NCBI GenBank assembly: GCA_021740745.1
Contig: JAIOZF010000001.1
Span: 62,001-126,000 of the forward strand
Direction of reading: 5' to 3'
Length of the DNA stretch: 64,000 nt
DNA from: Crocinitomicaceae bacterium
GTDB lineage: Bacteria > Bacteroidota > Bacteroidia > Flavobacteriales_D > Crocinitomicaceae
Under the pieces are notes generated by a model that saw only the letters and a list, made by a program, of their open reading frames with translations, made no database searches and was not told where the DNA came from. Each line of letters starts with the position of its first letter. The stretch's first letter is position 1. Below, piece after piece: positions 42,269 to 52,176 of this stretch. The position numbers were made by a program, and so were the translations under genes.

Positions 42269-43294
42269 TTAATCTCTAATCAAGAACTGGTATTTATCAA
42301 TGTTCTTTAAAGCGATGCTTGTTCCTCTTGCTACAGCTCTCAATGGATCTTCCGCAATATGAACTGGCAACTTAGTTTTAGCAGAAATTCGTTTGTCCAA
42401 ACCTCTTAACATCGAGCCTCCTCCAGCTAGGTAAATACCTGTTTTATAGATATCTGCAGACAACTCAGGTGGTGTCATTTCTAAGGCACTCAAAATTGCT
42501 TCTTCGATTTTAGAAATCGTTTTGTCTAGGGCATGTGCAACTTCAGAATAAGTCACGATAATTTCTTTTGGAATACCTGTCATTAAATCACGTCCACGAA
42601 CCGCATAATCTGGTGGCGGATTGTCTAATTCTGGCAAAGCAGCTCCAACTTCGATTTTAATTTGTTCTGCTGTTCGTTCACCAACCAAAATATTGTGTTG
42701 ACGACGCATGTATTCTTCGATGTCATTTGTGAAATCATCACCGGCAATACGGATTGATTTATCACAAACAATACCTCCTAATGCAATTACCGCAATTTCA
42801 GAAGTACCACCACCAATATCAATTATCATGTTACCCATTGGTTCTTCCACATCGATACCAATACCGATTGCAGCTGCCATTGGCTCATGAATTAAGTAAA
42901 CTTCTTTTGCCCCAGCGTGTTCAGCTGAATCTCGAACGGCTCTTTTCTCTACCTCGGTAATCCCTGAAGGAATACAAATTACCATTCTCAATGTTGGATT
43001 AAACAAACTTCTTCCTGGATTAATCATTTTGATCATCCCACGAATCATTTGTTCTGCACTTTGGAAATCGGCAATTACACCATCTTTCAATGGGCGCACT
43101 GTTTCGATTAACTTATGGGTTTTTCCATGCATTTGTTGCGCTTTTTTACCGATAGCCACAACTTTTCCGGTTTGGATATCCTTTGCAACAATAGATGGCT
43201 CATCTACTACAACCTTATCATTCATGATAATAAGCGTATTCGCAGTACCAAGGTCGATCGCAATTTCTTGCGTTAAAAAGCTAAAAAATCCCAT
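42269..43294 (-). CDS. mreB: Rod shape-determining actin homologue MreB
   Basis: This 341-aa protein has the actin-fold motifs IDLGTANTLI (13-22), EPMAAAIGIGIDVEEPMGNMIIDIGGGTSEIAVI near 137-170 and LAGGGSMLRGLDKRI near 290-304. It forms membrane-bound filaments that guide wall elongation. The gap to mreC is 45 bp. The upstream gene is purH, 96 bp away on the same strand. Confidence 0.97.
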   Translation of the reverse strand: MGFFSFLTQEIAIDLGTANTLIIMNDKVVVDEPSIVAKDIQTGKVVAIGKKAQQMHGKTHKLIETVRPLKDGVIADFQSAEQMIRGMIKMINPGRSLFNPTLRMVICIPSGITEVEKRAVRDSAEHAGAKEVYLIHEPMAAAIGIGIDVEEPMGNMIIDIGGGTSEIAVIALGGIVCDKSIRIAGDDFTNDIEEYMRRQHNILVGERTAEQIKIEVGAALPELDNPPPDYAVRGRDLMTGIPKEIIVTYSEVAHALDKTISKIEEAILSALEMTPPELSADIYKTGIYLAGGGSMLRGLDKRISAKTKLPVHIAEDPLRAVARGTSIALKNIDKYQFLIRD

Positions 43295-43390
43295 TTTGTG
43301 TTCGCTTTCTTAATTAAGTAGTCTATAATGATAATTCCTTTCTTCGTAAAAATCGTCTTTTTGTTACAATTTTCGACAAAAGAATGTTTT

Positions 43391-44920
43391 TTAATGTTTA
43401 AAATGACGGTTACCCGTAAATACCATCGCCAAATCGTTGTTATTGCAATAGTCAATCGACAATTCATCTTTGATTGATCCTCCTGGTTGAATTACTGCAG
43501 TAATTCCTGCATCTTTTGCAATTTCAACGCAATCTGGGAAAGGGAAAAATGCATCTGAAGCCATCACCGCTCCATTTAAATCAAAGTTAAATGACTGTGC
43601 TTTGTGAATTGCTTGACGCAATGCGTCTACACGCGATGTTTGTCCGGTTCCACTCGCCAACAACTGCTTTCCTTTTGCAAGGACAATTGTATTTGATTTA
43701 GTATGTTTTACTAATTTATTAGCAAACAACATATCTTCAACTTCTTGAGCCGTTGCCAACTTTGTGGTTTTTGGCTCTAAATGCGTTTTGTCTTCAACGA
43801 TTAGATCCTTATCTTGCTCTAAAACACCGTTTAAGATTGTTCTAAACTGACGTTTCGGAAGTTGAATCTCTTTTTGAACAAGTATAATTCTGTTTTTCTT
43901 AGAAATCAAAACAGCCAAGGCTTCGTCAGCATATCCAGGCGCAATAATCACTTCACAAAACAAATCGTTCACTTTTTCAGCAGTTGCCAAATCGATTGCA
44001 CGATTCGCGATTAAGATTCCTCCAAATGCACTTACCGGATCTCCAGCCAAAGCATCTTCGTACGCTTTAGATAAACTTGATCTTGTAGCTAATCCACAAG
44101 CGTTATTGTGCTTAAGAATTGCAAAAGTTGGGTCGTCATTTTTAAATTCGTTCATCAAGTTAACTGCCGCATCAACGTCTAATAAGTTGTTGTAAGACAA
44201 TTCTTTACCATGTAATTTGTCAAAAATAGCGTTTAAATCACCATGGAAAATTCCTTTTTGATGTGGATTTTCTCCGTAGCGCAAGACTTGAGATTCTTGG
44301 ATACTTGCTTTAAAAATTTCTTTTTCGTTGTTGTTGAAATAATTAAAAATCTGAGCATCATAGTGCGATGAAACATTGAATGCATCGCGAGCAAAATCTT
44401 TTCGCTGTCCAAGAGTCGTTGTTCCTTCTTGTGTCAATAACATTTCTAAGAAATCAGCATATTGACCTTGAGAAGGAATAATTACGACATCTCTGTAGTT
44501 TTTAGCAGCAGCGCGAATTAATGAAATACCTCCGATATCTATTTTCTCAATAATTGCAGCGTGATCAGCACCTGAAGCGACCGTTGCTTCAAAAGGATAC
44601 AAATCAACAATAACTAAGTCAATTTCTGGAATTTCAAATTCTGCAATTTGATCTTGATCTTCTTTTAAATCTCTACGATTCAAAATCCCTCCAAAAACCT
44701 TCGGGTGGAGTGTTTTAACTCTTCCGCCTAAAATAGAAGGATAAGAGGTTAAATCTTCCACACGTTCAACAGGAATGTTCAATTCTTCAATAAAAGTTTG
44801 TGTCCCACCAGTTGAATAAAGTGTGACTCCATTCTTGTGCAATTCTTGGACGATTGGCGCCAAACCTGATTTATCGAATACTGAAATTAATGCTGAATTG
44901 ATTTTTTTTGAAGTGCTCAT
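43391..44920 (-). CDS. purH: Bifunctional AICAR transformylase/IMP cyclohydrolase
   Basis: The start is taken at the ATG 44920 (MSTSKKINSALISVFDKSGL), giving 509 aa; the longer frame from 45004 has an implausible hydrophobic lead. An N-terminal MGS-like IMP cyclohydrolase domain (1-195; YSTGGTQTF, GRVKTLHPKVFGGIL) and the AICARFT domain (LRYGENPHQKG, LKHNNACGLA, SDAFFPFPDCVE) complete the last two steps of purine synthesis. It precedes mreB on the same strand. Confidence 0.95.
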   Translation of the reverse strand: MSTSKKINSALISVFDKSGLAPIVQELHKNGVTLYSTGGTQTFIEELNIPVERVEDLTSYPSILGGRVKTLHPKVFGGILNRRDLKEDQDQIAEFEIPEIDLVIVDLYPFEATVASGADHAAIIEKIDIGGISLIRAAAKNYRDVVIIPSQGQYADFLEMLLTQEGTTTLGQRKDFARDAFNVSSHYDAQIFNYFNNNEKEIFKASIQESQVLRYGENPHQKGIFHGDLNAIFDKLHGKELSYNNLLDVDAAVNLMNEFKNDDPTFAILKHNNACGLATRSSLSKAYEDALAGDPVSAFGGILIANRAIDLATAEKVNDLFCEVIIAPGYADEALAVLISKKNRIILVQKEIQLPKRQFRTILNGVLEQDKDLIVEDKTHLEPKTTKLATAQEVEDMLFANKLVKHTKSNTIVLAKGKQLLASGTGQTSRVDALRQAIHKAQSFNFDLNGAVMASDAFFPFPDCVEIAKDAGITAVIQPGGSIKDELSIDYCNNNDLAMVFTGNRHFKH

Positions 44921-44985
44921 GCGTAAATGTAAAAGAAAGTGCAAAATTAGTCTAAATATCAAGACTTTCAACACTTCTAAAAACA

Positions 44986-45014
44986 AAAAGGGCCGTTTTT
45001 TCAAACGACCCTTT
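44986..45014 (-). terminator. Terminator of the large secreted protease gene
   Basis: AAAAGGGCCGTTT pairs with AAACGACCCTTTT with one mismatch, 19 bp past the stop at 45033, and is followed by a T-rich run on the minus strand. It insulates purH from upstream transcription. Confidence 0.8.
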
Positions 45015-45032
45015 TCAATCAGTAATATTGAC

Positions 45033-47720
45033 TTATAATTTTGTAATTCTTCTCACGGTTTGAGCAGAATTTGTGATCAATTTAACCTGATACATTCCTT
45101 GAGAAAGATTGCTCATATTAAATGAAACAACTGCATTTTCCTTGTTGTCGCCAGTCATTAATAATTTACCTGCAAGGTCATATATTTCAATGTCTACATT
45201 TTCATTACCAATAGAAGTTAAATCCACCATCAATGAAGAGGAGAATGGGTTCGGATAAACCGTAACCGCATTGAACATTTCAGCTTCGCCAATTCCTAAA
45301 TCATTTTGATAGGTAACAGTTACTTGACATGTCTGTGTGTTACCACATTGGTCAACCGCCGTTATTGTTACCACGTTCGCACCGCTTACTAATGCTGAAC
45401 CAATAGCAGGAGATTGTGAGCCTGTTACAACCGTACTAGAACATGTTGTAGAAGCAGTAGCGAAAGCAACCATATTTGGCATTGTTGTGCCACCGGTTGA
45501 AGCAACGATTGTTTGGTTCCCTCCACAAGACAAAGTTAATGTCGAAGCTGGCGCATTTTGAATTAACACTGAATAATCTTCTACTTCACCAAATGAAGAT
45601 GTTCCGCAAGGATTAATTGCACCGTCAGGAGAGTAAGAAATTCGAGCACGCATTTTCAAAGTACCAAGTGTTGCGGTCATCGGTACAGTAAATGTAAATA
45701 CTGGAGACCAACCTGCAGCAACTAATACATAACCAACTTGTTCACCAGCATCTACAAAATCGTTGTCATTATTCCAGTCAATCCAAACAGCTATTTCGTC
45801 ATTTGTGTATGCAGTGTTTGCAGTAGCACCTACAGAAGGTGTTACCGTCACAGAATACTGTGCGCCTCTATTTAAAGTAGTTGACTGAGAAGTGTAATTG
45901 CCATAATTCGTACATACTGTTGTATTGTTAATTGTACTCAAGGTAACATTACTAATAAATTCATCACACGTTGTAGAAGTACCAGCACATGGGCCGGTTA
46001 CAACAGCAACAGTAATGTAATTTGTTTTTGTTTCGGTATCAGAACCTTGTGCATTAGTAGCAACCAATGTTATTGTATATTGACCAACTGTATTGAAGGT
46101 GATTTGTGGATTCTGAGTAGAAGCAGAAGATCCACCTGAATAAGCCCAACCTGTTGCTGGTGAAACTGACCAAGCCCAAGATGTTGGAACACCTGTGCTT
46201 TGATCTGTAAAACTTACCACCGCTCCAGGAGCTACATTTGTTTGATTGGCAACAAAATTTGCAACTGGTGCAACTGGTGTCGTTGGCGTGCATGGATTAG
46301 CTGATCCTAATAAAAGAAGTGTTCCTGTATTAGCAGGGTCTAAGTGTGTTTTCAATTGTTCGTTCGCTGGAGTGCCATTACTAGTCCAGTGAAATGACAT
46401 TTTTCCATAAAAATCTGGAGAAGTAAGTGCGGTGCAATAAGAAGAGCCTCCAGTCAATGTTCCTATGATAACAGAGTTGCCACCGTTTGTTTTGAAGATT
46501 GGAGACCCAGAAGAACCGCCTTCAGTTACACCATGTCCGTTTGAATTTGCTGACCATGAAACTCTCCAGTGAGATTGCAATCCATTTCCATTCCAACCAG
46601 CTGTTACTAGATTTGATGAAAAAGTTGAGATTTTCTTAATATCTCCAGCAGGATGATGAATACTTGATCCAGTATTTGTTACCGTATTATTTGCATCCCA
46701 ACCATTCCAATATGCATTGAAATTTGCAGTTTTTAGCGTAGTGATTGTTGTCGCTTGATTTGCTAATGTTCCCATCTGAAGTAATAAGAAATCTGATCCA
46801 CTTGTTCCACCACCATCATTTGAACTTGATAACTTTACAGAACCTGTGATAAAATAATCATCGAGCGTTCCAGCTGTGCCAGGATTCGTACAATTTGGTG
46901 ATTCGTATTTAAAGTAAAATCTCCATTGGTTCAAATTTGCCGTTGTTGCATTAACACCACAATGCAAAGCTGTCAGCATTAAAGGCTTACAATCTTGTGC
47001 AACATTGTTTACCAAAGAGCCTGTGCACCATCCAGCGCCACCACCTTCAACAACATAAATTCGAGCAACACCTCTTTTTTCATCTTGCCAAGTGTCACCT
47101 ACAGGAGAACAGTTAACATTTACCTCACAGGCTTCCGATTCGTTAATTTTTTGAATCATTGGATTTCCAGTAGAACGGTAATTATAAATGATGCCATTGA
47201 TGAAAATTTCTGACGGACGAGAACCAAAAGGTTCTGTTAATGTCAATACTAGCTCATCACCAAAACACAAAGCCGCGTTTTGATAAAAATGGTCTAGCAT
47301 ATCAGCAGCTGTCATTGGGCGGTGACGCAAAACCCCAGACATATCGGTGATTGTCAACGATGAGTTGTCATACATTTTAAATGTTTCGAACAAGAAGCTC
47401 AAGGCTTCTGCTCCAGGAGACTTGACCTTTAATTGCCACGTTTTGTCACCATTTGGTAACGTTTTCCAAAGACCAGAATTATCAGTAGTGATATTCGTAA
47501 ATTGTGTTACACCAATTCGATATAATTGACCATTTCTGTCTCTTTGTTCGTCTTCTAAGCGAATTTGATCTAGATTTGGGGCTGCAAGAAACGTTTCAGG
47601 AACATTTTTGTCTAAAACGACATTCGCCGCTACAACAGGTACTTTGCCCGAAACATTCTGAGCAAAGGATGCAGTAAACAAAAGGGCTGCAGCTCCGAAA
47701 GAAAGTAAAATTTTTTTCAT
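45033..47720 (-). CDS. T9SS-secreted trypsin-like serine protease with PKD and GEVED domains
   Basis: This 895-aa protein has a signal peptide (MKKILLSFGAAALLFTASFAQ). A trypsin-fold protease lies at about 190-450, with the catalytic His in LTALHCGV and Ser in GGSSGSPIF (lysyl-endopeptidase-like). A PKD domain follows at about 490-565, a GEVED domain at about 590-720 (VWIDWNNDNDFVDAGEQVGY, FGEVEDYSV), a HYR-like segment, and a type A T9SS sorting domain at the end (VYPNPFSSSLMVDL to RRITKL). It would be exported and perhaps surface-attached, degrading protein outside the cell. Confidence 0.88.
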   Translation of the reverse strand: MKKILLSFGAAALLFTASFAQNVSGKVPVVAANVVLDKNVPETFLAAPNLDQIRLEDEQRDRNGQLYRIGVTQFTNITTDNSGLWKTLPNGDKTWQLKVKSPGAEALSFLFETFKMYDNSSLTITDMSGVLRHRPMTAADMLDHFYQNAALCFGDELVLTLTEPFGSRPSEIFINGIIYNYRSTGNPMIQKINESEACEVNVNCSPVGDTWQDEKRGVARIYVVEGGGAGWCTGSLVNNVAQDCKPLMLTALHCGVNATTANLNQWRFYFKYESPNCTNPGTAGTLDDYFITGSVKLSSSNDGGGTSGSDFLLLQMGTLANQATTITTLKTANFNAYWNGWDANNTVTNTGSSIHHPAGDIKKISTFSSNLVTAGWNGNGLQSHWRVSWSANSNGHGVTEGGSSGSPIFKTNGGNSVIIGTLTGGSSYCTALTSPDFYGKMSFHWTSNGTPANEQLKTHLDPANTGTLLLLGSANPCTPTTPVAPVANFVANQTNVAPGAVVSFTDQSTGVPTSWAWSVSPATGWAYSGGSSASTQNPQITFNTVGQYTITLVATNAQGSDTETKTNYITVAVVTGPCAGTSTTCDEFISNVTLSTINNTTVCTNYGNYTSQSTTLNRGAQYSVTVTPSVGATANTAYTNDEIAVWIDWNNDNDFVDAGEQVGYVLVAAGWSPVFTFTVPMTATLGTLKMRARISYSPDGAINPCGTSSFGEVEDYSVLIQNAPASTLTLSCGGNQTIVASTGGTTMPNMVAFATASTTCSSTVVTGSQSPAIGSALVSGANVVTITAVDQCGNTQTCQVTVTYQNDLGIGEAEMFNAVTVYPNPFSSSLMVDLTSIGNENVDIEIYDLAGKLLMTGDNKENAVVSFNMSNLSQGMYQVKLITNSAQTVRRITKL

Positions 47721-47791
47721 AGTTAAAATTCTAGTTATAAGTAGTTTTTACAGTTTGTACAAATATATAACTTTACACGAAAAAATAAAAA

Positions 47792-48484
47792 ATGATAAAA
47801 ATTTGTGTAGTTGAAGATGAACGAAGTTTAAGCGATATGATTCGCATGAACTTGGAGATGGAAGGCTATACAGTTGAAATATTCAATGATGGTCAAGCAG
47901 CCTTTGATAAAGCTCAGGAAATTGGTCAATTCAATTTAGTTTTGCTCGACGTCATGCTTCCAAAGGTTAGTGGACTTGATATCTGCGATGAAATTCGCAA
48001 AACAAGTAAAGTTCCAATTTTATTTTTATCAGCAAAAGGAACAACATCCGACAAAATTGCTGGACTAAAAAAAGGCGGAAATGACTACCTAAGTAAACCT
48101 TTTGATTTAGAAGAATTATTGTTGCGAGTTCAAATTCTACTGCAAACTGCTTCTCCCCTTAATGCAACAACAGAAACCGCATTGGTCATCGGGAACAAAA
48201 CCGTTGATTATACTAATTTTGAAGTAGAGGATAAAAACACTGGTGAAACATTACGTCTTTCCAAACGAGAAATAGATTTATTGCAGTTCTTTGCAGAAAA
48301 TGAAGGGCGTGTAGTTTCCCGAGATGAAATTCTTGACAAAATCTGGGGGAAGGAACAATTTCCAACCACACGCACCATTGACAACTATATTTTATCCTTC
48401 CGTAAACTTTTTGAAGAAGATCCTAAAAATCCGCACTACTTTCATTCGATCCGCTCTGTAGGGTATAAATTCACGAATGATTAA
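47792..48484 (+). CDS. OmpR-family response regulator
   Basis: This 230-aa protein has a receiver domain with acidic pocket E9/D10 and the phospho-acceptor in LLDVMLPK near 51-58, T/S in LSAKG and K in SKPFD, plus a C-terminal winged helix (about 130-228; RTIDNYILSFRKLFEEDPKNPHYF, IRSVGYKF). It binds promoter DNA once phosphorylated. No histidine kinase gene is adjacent; the kinase at 58.4-59.6 kb is of another family, so its partner is unknown. Confidence 0.93.
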   Translation: MIKICVVEDERSLSDMIRMNLEMEGYTVEIFNDGQAAFDKAQEIGQFNLVLLDVMLPKVSGLDICDEIRKTSKVPILFLSAKGTTSDKIAGLKKGGNDYLSKPFDLEELLLRVQILLQTASPLNATTETALVIGNKTVDYTNFEVEDKNTGETLRLSKREIDLLQFFAENEGRVVSRDEILDKIWGKEQFPTTRTIDNYILSFRKLFEEDPKNPHYFHSIRSVGYKFTND

Positions 48485-48501
48485 AAAGAAGTTAGAAGTA
48501 T

Positions 48502-48509
48502 TAACTTTG
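48502..48509 (+). promoter_or_regulatory. Possible promoter -7 element at the dCMP deaminase start
   Basis: TAACTTTG fits TAnnTTTG but ends only 6 bp before the preferred ATG at 48516, which would make the transcript leaderless. It may be chance. Confidence 0.25.
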
Positions 48510-48515
48510 CATGCT

Positions 48516-48956
48516 ATGGAGAAACAACAAACGGAGCAAGAAAAACAATTACGTTACGATTCTGCTTATTTAAAAATGGCTGAATCTTGGTCAAAATTAT
48601 CACATTGCAAGCGCAAACAAGTTGGTGCTATTATCGTTAAAGATGAAATGATCATTTCGGACGGGTACAATGGAACGCCTGCTGGATTTGACAACTGCTG
48701 TGAAGACGATGATGGAAATACACATTGGTATGTTTTACATGCTGAAGCGAATGCCATTTTAAAGGTTTCAAAATCAACAAATAATAGCAAGGGAGCGACC
48801 TTGTATTTGACACTTTCTCCCTGTAAAGATTGTAGCAAACTAATTTTGCAGTCAGGAATTAAACGCGTGGTTTATATGAATTCATATAAAGATACAGAGG
48901 GAATCGATTTCTTAGTTGACGCAGGAATAGAAACACAACAAATTGATATAATTTAA
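48516..48956 (+). CDS. dCMP deaminase family protein
   Basis: The ATG at 48516 fits the family N-terminus (RYDSAYLKMAESWSKLSHCKRKQVGAIIVKD); a frame from 48477 overlapping the regulator stop is also open. The zinc deaminase motifs HAEANAIL and SPCKDC are intact. It deaminates dCMP to dUMP (dTTP supply) or acts as a ComEB-like deaminase. The next gene starts 1 bp after its stop. Confidence 0.9.
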   Translation: MEKQQTEQEKQLRYDSAYLKMAESWSKLSHCKRKQVGAIIVKDEMIISDGYNGTPAGFDNCCEDDDGNTHWYVLHAEANAILKVSKSTNNSKGATLYLTLSPCKDCSKLILQSGIKRVVYMNSYKDTEGIDFLVDAGIETQQIDII

Positions 48957-48957
48957 G

Positions 48958-50544
48958 ATGAGTAAATCAAATAGAGCCTATTTATTGCCAACCATTTTTG
49001 CTGCATGTATTGCAGTAGGAATTCTAATTGGAAATTTATTTGCGGCTAAAGACAATTCTTTTTCGGCTAGTGCTGGGAGTGAAAAATACCAAAAGATTCA
49101 AGACATTATCGACATTATTGATCGCAAATATGTTGATACAGTCAATGGGGAAAACCTATTTGAGCAAACGATTGCTGATATGTTGCATAAATTGGATCCA
49201 CACAGCAATTATATTCCCGCTCGTGACTTAGCGCGCATCAATGAGTCGATTAGTGGACAATTTGGTGGCGTTGGAATTCGCTTTTTCATTATTCGAGATA
49301 CGATTTGTGTCACAAATGTAGTGCAAGGCTCTCCTGCTGATTTTGTAGGTGTAAAGGCAGGCGATAAAATCATTGAAATTGATGGTAAAAAAGTCGCTAA
49401 AAAGAAAATTACCAATGAAAAAGTGATGAGTTCACTTAAGGGGAAACCTCAAACTGCTGTTAGCGTTCGACTTTTACGCGATGGAAAAATTATTAATAAA
49501 CGAATTGTTCGTGATTTCATTCCAATCTATTCGGTTGTTGCTGCTTACATGGTCGATAAAGAAACAGGCTATTTGAAAATTGAAGAATTTTCTATGACAA
49601 CAGCTGAAGAATTCCGTAAAGCCGCACTTTGGTTGAAGCAAAAAGGAATGAAAAAAATGATTTTGGATCTGCGCAATAATGGTGGTGGTGTTTTAACTTC
49701 AGCTACAGATATTGCCGATGAGTTTTTAGAAGCAAATATTCCAATTGTAAAAACTAAAGGTGAGCATACAGGTTCACAAACCTACCGTGCTACAGCTAAA
49801 GGGATTTTACATTCGACGCAAGTAGCAGTGTTAATCAATTCCTACTCAGCATCAGCAAGTGAAATTTTAGCAGGAGCATTGCAAGACAACGACCGAGGCA
49901 TTATTATTGGCCGACGTTCATTTGGAAAAGGATTAGTTCAAGAAGATGTCAATCTTAGAGATGGAAGTAACTTACGATTAACGGTTGCACGTTATTATAC
50001 TCCAACTGGAAGATGTATTCAAAAACCTTACACAGAAGATTTTGAAGATTATTACAAGGATCAAATGGATCGCTATGACAACGGTGAATTGTACAAACCA
50101 GATAGCACATTGTTTGTTGATTCCTTAAAATACAAAACACCAAAAGGAAAAATCGTATACGGTGGTGGCGGAATCATGCCAGACATCTTCGTTGCTTTTG
50201 ATTCAACAGGAAATAGCTGGTACTACTCAGATTTGCGTTTTTCTTCTGCCTTCCAAGCTTTTGCTTTTGATTATATTGCTGATAAACGATTCAACTGGAA
50301 ATCAGCTGCTCTATTTGAGAAAGACTTTAAAGTAACGGATGAATTACTAGAGCGTTTCGTGAAGTTTGCCGACAAGGAAATGAAGGTTAAAATCGACCGA
50401 GCTGGGTTGAAACATAGTAAGGTGTTGATTGCACAAAATTTAAAGGCAGAAATCGCCCGTCAAATATGGTTGGAAGATGGATATTATCTGGTTTTTAACA
50501 AAACAGATAAAGAAGTGCAACGCGCAATAAAAGAAATTAAGTAG
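48958..50544 (+). CDS. S41 C-terminal processing peptidase with PDZ domain
   Basis: This 528-aa protein has one N-terminal transmembrane segment (8-28), a PDZ domain at about 100-180 (VVQGSPADFVGVKAGDKIIEIDGK), and the S41 protease core with catalytic S299 (NSYSASASEILAG) and K324 (RSFGKGLVQ). It cleaves protein C-termini in the periplasm (CtpA/Prc type). Length and motifs are typical. Confidence 0.93.
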   Translation: MSKSNRAYLLPTIFAACIAVGILIGNLFAAKDNSFSASAGSEKYQKIQDIIDIIDRKYVDTVNGENLFEQTIADMLHKLDPHSNYIPARDLARINESISGQFGGVGIRFFIIRDTICVTNVVQGSPADFVGVKAGDKIIEIDGKKVAKKKITNEKVMSSLKGKPQTAVSVRLLRDGKIINKRIVRDFIPIYSVVAAYMVDKETGYLKIEEFSMTTAEEFRKAALWLKQKGMKKMILDLRNNGGGVLTSATDIADEFLEANIPIVKTKGEHTGSQTYRATAKGILHSTQVAVLINSYSASASEILAGALQDNDRGIIIGRRSFGKGLVQEDVNLRDGSNLRLTVARYYTPTGRCIQKPYTEDFEDYYKDQMDRYDNGELYKPDSTLFVDSLKYKTPKGKIVYGGGGIMPDIFVAFDSTGNSWYYSDLRFSSAFQAFAFDYIADKRFNWKSAALFEKDFKVTDELLERFVKFADKEMKVKIDRAGLKHSKVLIAQNLKAEIARQIWLEDGYYLVFNKTDKEVQRAIKEIK

Positions 50545-50561
50545 TTCGAAATTCAGATGCT

Positions 50562-52136
50562 ATGAAGTTCATCCCTCTATCTGAGCTGAAACAACTCACC
50601 GCTGCATATGGAAATGTGTTGGAGGAAGATGGGAAAATGAACATTATTGAACATTACACTGCTCAACAAAATGATAACGGAACGTATTCGTCCATCGAGA
50701 TTGTTGAATTAGTGCGCTCACTCACGGCCGAAAAAATCGTTTTTTACGGTTGGATAGATCAGAATAACGATTTGGTTCAACTGCTAAAAGGAAAACTTCC
50801 AACTAAGGAATTTAAAGACAGTTATTTTTGGTTGGAACATTCTCTTTTTACCAATTTCAGTGCTTTTCTGACTCCTTTTTTGGTTAAAACCTGTTTAACA
50901 TTCAGAGATGAGCAAAGTTTGTTACACCTTGAACGTTTATTTTCTTTCTTGCCCTTGATGCGAATTGATGAACGAATGGTCGCAGAACAAGAATTGTTCA
51001 AAAACATTGATTCTTTAACCAAAGAACTATTCGTTCTGTCAGATAAAGCAAGAAATGAAAACGAACTACTTTCCTTAACCGAGCAAATTTGTAGTACTGA
51101 AATAATTGCTGTCATCAATCATTTATCTCGTTCATCCTATCATTTAAAAGTTGGATATATTGATAAGGTGTTGAATTTGTTTGACCATCCTCATTGCACG
51201 CCTCGTTTGGGCTATCGAATTGTGACAAAGCTTCATGCACTCGATTTAAACCCAGAGCACCAAGCGAAATTAAAGAATATCGAAGCTGAATTAAAAAGTG
51301 GCCAACTTTTACAAGGTAAAATAAAACCAAAACGCAGAGTTAATTACCGACAAATTGTCTCGTTAACGGTATTAGTTGGTTTAATTTTTCTAGCATATAC
51401 TGTATTTAATACGAAAACTGAAGTCCCCAATAATGACGATTTAAATACGGCTTCTTCCTTCGAAAAATTCACTAAAGAAGAACGCATGCAGCTGGATTCA
51501 TTACTTCGTTCAACAAGAGGCTCGATTGATGAAAATCAAGACGACCGTGATAAATACTTGTGGTCACAGGGAAATGGAACTAGTTTAACACTTCGTTCAT
51601 CTTTACAAAATAATCGAATGGAGGAATTATATGCCGACTGGCTGATAGATGGCATGTTGCATGAAAATGGCGCTTATGATTCTTGTGGAACGGCGAAAAA
51701 TAACGCAACAAAATTCCTTTTTCCGGGTGTCAAAAATGCAAGTGAATTGATTGGCAAAGAAGATGTTTACATTCAGAACAACTCTGAATACAGTGTTTAT
51801 GTCTTCATTTTTGATGATTATAAGAATGGAATGGTTTACTCACAACTCTTTAAAAAGAGTGAAACGATTCATCTAAAATTGACCACAGGAAACAATTTAT
51901 TATTTGTTGCCGGAAAAAACATGGTTAAATATACTGTACCTAAAAATGCGAGTAATGTTCCTTCTCAGCGCTTTGATCACCATTTTTGCGAAGTAGATGA
52001 TAACTTTAAAGAATCTTTAAATACCATTTATAAATTGGCAAAACCAAAAAGGGGTCAAAACAAGTTGATGCTTTCTGGGGACAGTACAAATTATTTCGTT
52101 GTTGCTGATCTCTATGGAATTCTTGAAACCAATTAG
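50562..52136 (+). CDS. Unrecognised single-span membrane protein
   Basis: This 524-aa protein has a cytoplasmic helical N-terminal part of about 260 residues, a basic stretch (KPKRRVNYRQ), one transmembrane helix at about 268-285 (IVSLTVLVGLIFLAYTVF), and an extracytoplasmic domain of about 230 residues with beta character (YIQNNSEYSVYVFIFDDYKNGMVYSQ). I do not recognise either domain. It lies 17 bp after the S41 peptidase and may be co-transcribed. Confidence 0.6.
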   Translation: MKFIPLSELKQLTAAYGNVLEEDGKMNIIEHYTAQQNDNGTYSSIEIVELVRSLTAEKIVFYGWIDQNNDLVQLLKGKLPTKEFKDSYFWLEHSLFTNFSAFLTPFLVKTCLTFRDEQSLLHLERLFSFLPLMRIDERMVAEQELFKNIDSLTKELFVLSDKARNENELLSLTEQICSTEIIAVINHLSRSSYHLKVGYIDKVLNLFDHPHCTPRLGYRIVTKLHALDLNPEHQAKLKNIEAELKSGQLLQGKIKPKRRVNYRQIVSLTVLVGLIFLAYTVFNTKTEVPNNDDLNTASSFEKFTKEERMQLDSLLRSTRGSIDENQDDRDKYLWSQGNGTSLTLRSSLQNNRMEELYADWLIDGMLHENGAYDSCGTAKNNATKFLFPGVKNASELIGKEDVYIQNNSEYSVYVFIFDDYKNGMVYSQLFKKSETIHLKLTTGNNLLFVAGKNMVKYTVPKNASNVPSQRFDHHFCEVDDNFKESLNTIYKLAKPKRGQNKLMLSGDSTNYFVVADLYGILETN

Positions 52137-52176
52137 TTAAAACTCATTATATTTAGCATTCTAAAAAAATCATACG

